NCBI GenBank assembly: GCA_947457715.1
Contig: CANGXK010000094.1
Location: forward strand, 1-8,656
DNA: 8,656 nucleotides
From: Gemmatimonadota bacterium
GTDB taxonomy: Bacteria; Gemmatimonadota; Gemmatimonadetes; Gemmatimonadales; Gemmatimonadaceae
Direction of reading: 5' to 3'
Of this stretch, positions 5,328 to 8,656 are shown in pieces. The position numbers and the translations under genes were made by a program. Position 1 is the stretch's first letter. Every line of letters starts with the position of its first letter. The notes beneath the pieces are model-generated. The model had not been told where the DNA came from. It did no database searches and saw nothing but the letters and a program-made list of their open reading frames with translations.

Positions 5328-5823
5328 TCAGCAGCTGGCGAAGCGCAGCCAGAGCACTTCGTGCCACGACCCTTCGAGATTCAACGATTCGTACGCCCGC
5401 TCCACGCGCGCGTCCGAGACGTTGGGAGTGGCATTGAGCGCGGCCAGCAGTGATCCGAGCATCGTCTGCTCCCGCAAATCGATACTCACGTGCCAGCCGT
5501 CGGCTCGTGGCGACACGCAGCCGCGGATCATCGGGGTTGATCTCGTCCACACTGATGCTCCGTGGTGCTTGCCGTTCCCATTGGACAACGGAACGGCCAC
5601 TCCACGGCAGTCGCACGGATTTGCAGCCGTCGCCACACCGGATCGGGACTTCGCCATACGTGGTGGTGCGCAGCCGGGCCACCAGCGCCTGCGCGTCATG
5701 GTCGGTACCGTCGCTGGCGAGTCCTTCGCGCGGAACGGTCGGTGCCAGCCACCCGCCCGTGCACTGATAGGCTTCACCGCGGCAGAGATGTAGCGTGTCG
5801 GCGTCTTCACGCGCGTGCGCCAC
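5328..5823 (-). pseudogene. Frameshifted Cys-containing gene of unknown function
   Basis: Two overlapping minus-strand frames each look like real protein over only part of their length. From GTG 5823 one frame reads DTLHLCRGEAYQCTGGWLAP, then VARLRTTTYGEVPIRCGDGCKSVRLP and SVDEINPDDPRLR. The next frame then continues PRADGWHVSIDLREQTMLG, SLLAALNATPNVSDARVERAYE and SLNLEGSWHEVLWLRFASC to a TGA at 5330-5328. A one-base shift near 5510-5545 joins them into about 165 residues; the GGGG run at 5533-5536 is one possible site. Both halves have the GC-rich third positions expected of coding DNA here. A C-x3-C pair and two further Cys lie in the first half. No family is recognised and no signal peptide is seen, so the true N-terminus may lie elsewhere. 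This could be a decayed gene or a sequencing error. Confidence 0.6.
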
Positions 5824-5957
5824 GATCGGCGCGCGGTCCGGTCATCCTCGTTTGGGGTATCCTGTCCCGCAGTCGCCCGACACGACCGCGTCCGCACCGC
5901 TGCCGCTTGCGAGTGGGTGGCCGTACCTTCCCGATCCACCTCCGACCCACGGATCCC

Positions 5958-6728
5958 TTGGGCTGTCTCTCTCGAATCGGTTGCCTGGCCGTGCTCGCCG
6001 TTGGTGGCGTGGCGGGCTATTGGCTCTATGGCGATCGACTGCCGTCGGTACTGACGCGCGCGGCCTCCGGTGCCGCAAGCCGAGTCACCGAAGCAGTCAC
6101 CCAGGCCAGCGAGCGGCTCGACCGCAAGCAGGGCTCGCGCAGCGGGGCCGAGCACGACGCCGCGCGTCGGGCCGAACGGGCCAAGCTGGAGCAGTCCATC
6201 GTATGGGCGCGTCTTTCCCCGGGGGGAACCGCCGGCCGCGAGGCGATCGCCCGCCTGTCGCGTCGGAACGGACCGGCGTACGTGTCGTTACGCGCGCCCG
6301 AATTGGCCGGCCTGTTGGCGGCCGGCGTCTCGAAGGCGTTGCCCTCCACCGCATCGCGTCCGGACATCGCGATCGTGGACGAGCACGTGTTGTTGCGTAC
6401 CGTCGTCGACGTGCGTGACTTCGCGGGTGATGGCGTCTTGCGTGGTTTGCTCGGTGCCGCGTTGGATCGACGTGACACGTTGCGGTTGACCGGCACGCTC
6501 GGTCTCGTGCGTCCGGGGCTCGCCGAGTACCGCGTGCGCGAGTTGCACATCACGGGCATCGCTGTGCCGCCGCGGTTGATTCCGTCGTTGATCGACGCGA
6601 TGCGTGCGGCAGACGCCGGTGCCGATTCGTTGCCGTCGGATGCGCTGCCGATTCCGTTGCCGAAAGCCGTGGCCGACGTGCGCGTCGCCAACGGCAAGGT
6701 CACTCTCTACAAGGCTGTGGTGCCATGA
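5958..6728 (+). CDS. Membrane-anchored protein of unknown function
   Basis: I recognise no family. From TTG 5958 it has 256 residues: a short N-terminus with two Cys (3 and 9), a single hydrophobic segment (about 8-24, CLAVLAVGGVAGYWLYG), an Ala/Arg/Glu-rich stretch likely to be helical or coiled-coil (about 35-80, including RRAERAKLEQSI), and an alpha/beta-looking domain (80-256) with AYVSLRAPELAGLL, DIAIVDEHVLLRTVVDVRDF, LRLTGTLGLV and a basic end [16 protein letters not shown]. The bulk is probably periplasmic. The start is uncertain: GTG 5913 is in frame, neither has a clear ribosome-binding site, and the frame stays open back to 5562, but that upstream part reads as non-protein. Its stop overlaps the response-regulator ATG (ATGA, 6725-6728), so the two are coupled and probably functionally linked. 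Confidence 0.65.
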   Translation: MGCLSRIGCLAVLAVGGVAGYWLYGDRLPSVLTRAASGAASRVTEAVTQASERLDRKQGSRSGAEHDAARRAERAKLEQSIVWARLSPGGTAGREAIARLSRRNGPAYVSLRAPELAGLLAAGVSKALPSTASRPDIAIVDEHVLLRTVVDVRDFAGDGVLRGLLGAALDRRDTLRLTGTLGLVRPGLAEYRVRELHITGIAVPPRLIPSLIDAMRAADAGADSLPSDALPIPLPKAVADVRVANGKVTLYKAVVP

Positions 6729-8101
6729 GCGCGCGTCGCATTCTCGTCGTGGATGACGAACCCGGTATCCGTCAGGCCCTTGGCCAGCTGCTCGAGTACG
6801 AGGGCTACGAGGTCAAGACCGCGACGGGTGGTGCCGACGGCATCACGATCTACGACAGCTTCCGTCCGCAGCTCGTGTTCCTCGACGTGAAGATGGCGGG
6901 GCTCGACGGCCTCGAGGTGCTGAAACGACTGCGGCAGGCCGATCCCAACGCGACCGTGGTGATGATCAGCGGGCACGCCACGATCCAGACCGCGGTCGAG
7001 GCTACGCAACTCGGTGCCTACGACATTCTCGAGAAGCCGCTCGATACCGATCGTGTGTTGGTGCTGCTGCGCAATGCGTTCGAGACGCGCTTGCTCACGG
7101 AGGAGAACGCGCGGCTGCGCGAAACGATCGAATCGCGCTACGAAATCGTGGGGCGTACCTACGGCATCCGCGCGTTACTCGAACGCATCGATAAGGTGGC
7201 GGGCACGCCGGCGCGCGTCCTCATCACGGGCGAGAACGGCACCGGCAAAGAGCTCGTGGCGCGGGCCATTCATCGTGGCTCGTTGCGCGTGAAGAAGCCG
7301 TTTGTCGAAGTGAACTGCGCGGCGATTCCGTCGGAGCTCATCGAGAGTGAACTGTTCGGTCACATGAAGGGCTCGTTCACCGGCGCCATCGCCGATCGCG
7401 CCGGCAAGTTCGAGCAGGCCGACGGCGGCACCCTGTTTCTCGATGAGATCGGCGACATGTCGTTGAGCGCGCAGGCCAAGGTCTTGCGCGTGCTGCAGGA
7501 TGGCTTCGTGACGCGCATCGGCGGCAGCAAGCCGATTCAGGTGGACGTGCGCGTGCTCGCCGCCACGAACAAGCATCTGGAAGAGGAGATTGCCAATGGC
7601 CGCTTCCGCGAGGATTTGTTCTACCGGCTCAACGTGGTGCCCATCATCGTGCCGCCACTTCGGGAACGTCGCGAGGACATCGAGCAGCTGGTGGTGTATT
7701 TCCTGCAGCAGTTCGCCGCCCGTGACGGACTGCCGGCGCGCGGCATCACCGACGACGCGCTGGTGCGGCTGTCGGAGCTCGAGTGGCCCGGCAACGTGCG
7801 CGAATTGCGCAACACGGTGGAGCGGCTGGTCATCCTGGCGAGCGCCGCGACCATCACGGCGGCCGATGTGGAGCGCCTGGTGGGGAAGCGGTCGGCCGAG
7901 CCGGCGGGATTGGGCAACTTGGTGGATTGCACGACCTTCGAGGAGTTCAAGGTGGCGGCCGAGCGGGCGTTTCTGCTGGCCAAACTGCGTGCCTTCGAGT
8001 GGAACGTCTCGGAGACGGCCCGGGCGCTGGACATGCCCCGGTCGAATCTCTACAAGAAGATCGAGCGTTATGCTTTGACGAGAGAAAGCACGCCGGCGTG
8101 A
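6725..8101 (+). CDS. Sigma54-dependent response regulator, NtrC/NtrX type (REC-AAA+-Fis HTH)
   Basis: 458 residues, complete. The receiver domain (1-120) has the acidic pair Asp10-Asp11, phospho-acceptor Asp54 (VFLDVKM), Ser82 and Lys104 (EKPL). A linker (about 121-140) leads to the AAA+ domain (141-375): Walker A GENGTGKE (169-176), [15 protein letters not shown] with the sigma54-contact loop as GSFTGA (216-221) instead of GAFTGA, Walker [10 protein letters not shown] (236-244), [12 protein letters not shown] (293-304) with candidate arginine fingers Arg293 and Arg295, and sensor [12 protein letters not shown] (354-363). The Fis-type HTH is at about 425-450 ([24 protein letters not shown]). 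On phosphorylation it should oligomerise and remodel RNA polymerase-sigma54. No histidine kinase is visible beside it, so the target genes are unknown. NtrC versus NtrX cannot be settled from the sequence alone. Confidence 0.95.
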   Translation: MSARRILVVDDEPGIRQALGQLLEYEGYEVKTATGGADGITIYDSFRPQLVFLDVKMAGLDGLEVLKRLRQADPNATVVMISGHATIQTAVEATQLGAYDILEKPLDTDRVLVLLRNAFETRLLTEENARLRETIESRYEIVGRTYGIRALLERIDKVAGTPARVLITGENGTGKELVARAIHRGSLRVKKPFVEVNCAAIPSELIESELFGHMKGSFTGAIADRAGKFEQADGGTLFLDEIGDMSLSAQAKVLRVLQDGFVTRIGGSKPIQVDVRVLAATNKHLEEEIANGRFREDLFYRLNVVPIIVPPLRERREDIEQLVVYFLQQFAARDGLPARGITDDALVRLSELEWPGNVRELRNTVERLVILASAATITAADVERLVGKRSAEPAGLGNLVDCTTFEEFKVAAERAFLLAKLRAFEWNVSETARALDMPRSNLYKKIERYALTRESTPA

Positions 8102-8130
8102 GATGGGCCTGACCTTCAGCCACACCGAGG

Positions 8131-8656
8131 ATGAGCGACCGTAACTGGGAAGCCGAACTGGCGAAGATCGACCAGCAGCTGGCGTCGGTCTCCGACGAGG
8201 CGCTGCTGGCCGAAAGCAAGGCCGTGGCCCCGACGAAATCGGCGGGTCGCACGAGGGCCGCGTCCACGATCGCCGCGCCGGCCCGTTCGACGGCTCCCGC
8301 GGCCGCCGCGGCTCCGGCAGCCGGCGCCTGGCGTGCCTGGGTGCAGGTGGCGATCGCGGTCGGCGCGGCGGCGGGGCTGATGTTCTGGCCGTGGCCGGCG
8401 TCGTGCGGCGGGCCGTTGATCGGATTCACGGCCGCCACCGGTGCGGTGGCGCTCCTTGGTGTCTGGAGCGCGGTCGGTACGTGGCGTCACCGTCTCGGAC
8501 TCGCGCACGTGGCGTCGTTGCTGGTGGTGGTGTGGGGGCTCGCGCTGGGTGCCCGCGAGGTGCTGCCCCGCGTCGGCTACGCGACGCCGACACCGGAGCG
8601 CGGCGAAGGGTGGAGTTGTCCGGCCCCGTCGGGCGGTCCTCCCTCAATAGGTCCGG
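8131..8656 (+). CDS. Membrane protein with Ala/Pro-rich linker (3' end outside window)
   Basis: The frame opens at ATG 8131, 29 bp after the response regulator, and stays open to the window edge (175 codons visible). The layout is an acidic, helical N-terminus (NWEAELAKIDQQLASVSDEALLAE, 5-28, in two parts), a low-complexity Ala/Pro/Thr linker (about 32-66), then three hydrophobic segments (about 70-86, 94-116 and 122-142) ending REVLPRVGYA. Predicted: cytoplasmic N-terminus and an inner-membrane C-terminal half. No family is recognised; I believe similar short membrane proteins exist in Gemmatimonadota, but this is memory only. GAGG sits immediately before the ATG, too close for ideal initiation, and the in-frame TGA at 8110 rules out a much longer start. 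The position suggests cotranscription with the regulator. Confidence 0.65.
   Translation, partial: MSDRNWEAELAKIDQQLASVSDEALLAESKAVAPTKSAGRTRAASTIAAPARSTAPAAAAAPAAGAWRAWVQVAIAVGAAAGLMFWPWPASCGGPLIGFTAATGAVALLGVWSAVGTWRHRLGLAHVASLLVVVWGLALGAREVLPRVGYATPTPERGEGWSCPAPSGGPPSIGP

Noticed and set aside
5562..5957. Upstream extension of the membrane-anchored protein to ATG 5562
   Set aside because: The extension reads as Arg/Pro/His-rich non-protein and lies opposite the frameshifted minus-strand gene.
5328..6155. Long minus-strand frame of 275 codons as one gene
   Set aside because: Only the last 60-70 codons look like protein; the rest is Arg/Thr/Ala shadow sequence opposite the plus-strand gene and the neighbouring frame.
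7175..8125. Minus-strand frame of 316 codons opposite the response regulator
   Set aside because: It is the His/Gln/Arg-rich mirror frame of a clear coding region, a common artefact in GC-rich genomes.

Overview
The window is GC-rich, with many C/G third codon positions, and looks like an accessory or junction region of a bacterial chromosome. I suspect Gemmatimonadota (Gemmatimonas-like). The reasons are the small secreted 'carboxypeptidase-regulatory domain plus TonB plug' protein, the style of the envelope proteins and the GC-rich genes with non-ATG starts. No rRNA or housekeeping marker is present, so this taxonomic guess is inference.

Left part (1-3652), a mobile and toxin-antitoxin block. 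It opens with the 3' end of an IS3-family transposase and its right terminal inverted repeat (ends at 339). Two toxin-antitoxin operons follow, both read on the minus strand: yefM-yoeB (2934 to 2302), then hipB-hipA (about 2030 to 400). Each has recognisable control DNA. yefM has a sigma70-type promoter (TTGACC-17-TACAGT) overlapped by TGTACA-type palindromes, the known YefM-YoeB operator motif. hipB has five palindromes of the form GACCC-N6-GGGTC at strikingly even 39-40 bp intervals (2049-2223). A stretch of about 650 bp without a convincing gene (3005-3652) follows. It holds a 16/18-matched direct repeat that may be the relic of an IS21-like end.

Middle part (3653-5823), envelope-type genes. 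A secreted carboxypeptidase-regulatory/TonB-plug protein on the plus strand ends in an intrinsic terminator that overlaps its stop codon. It converges on a Tat-exported protein with a probable DsrE-like fold. Upstream of that, also on the minus strand, is a Cys-containing gene split by a frameshift near 5510-5545.

Right part (5958-8656), a plus-strand operon. A membrane-anchored protein of unknown function overlaps by ATGA with a complete NtrC/NtrX-type sigma54-dependent response regulator. After 29 bp comes a membrane protein with an Ala/Pro-rich linker that stays open to the window edge. No partner histidine kinase is visible.

The strongest candidate for something undescribed is the phased five-operator array in front of hipBA. 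Next are the N-terminally extended YoeB with AADQ repeats and the uncharacterised operon around the response regulator.
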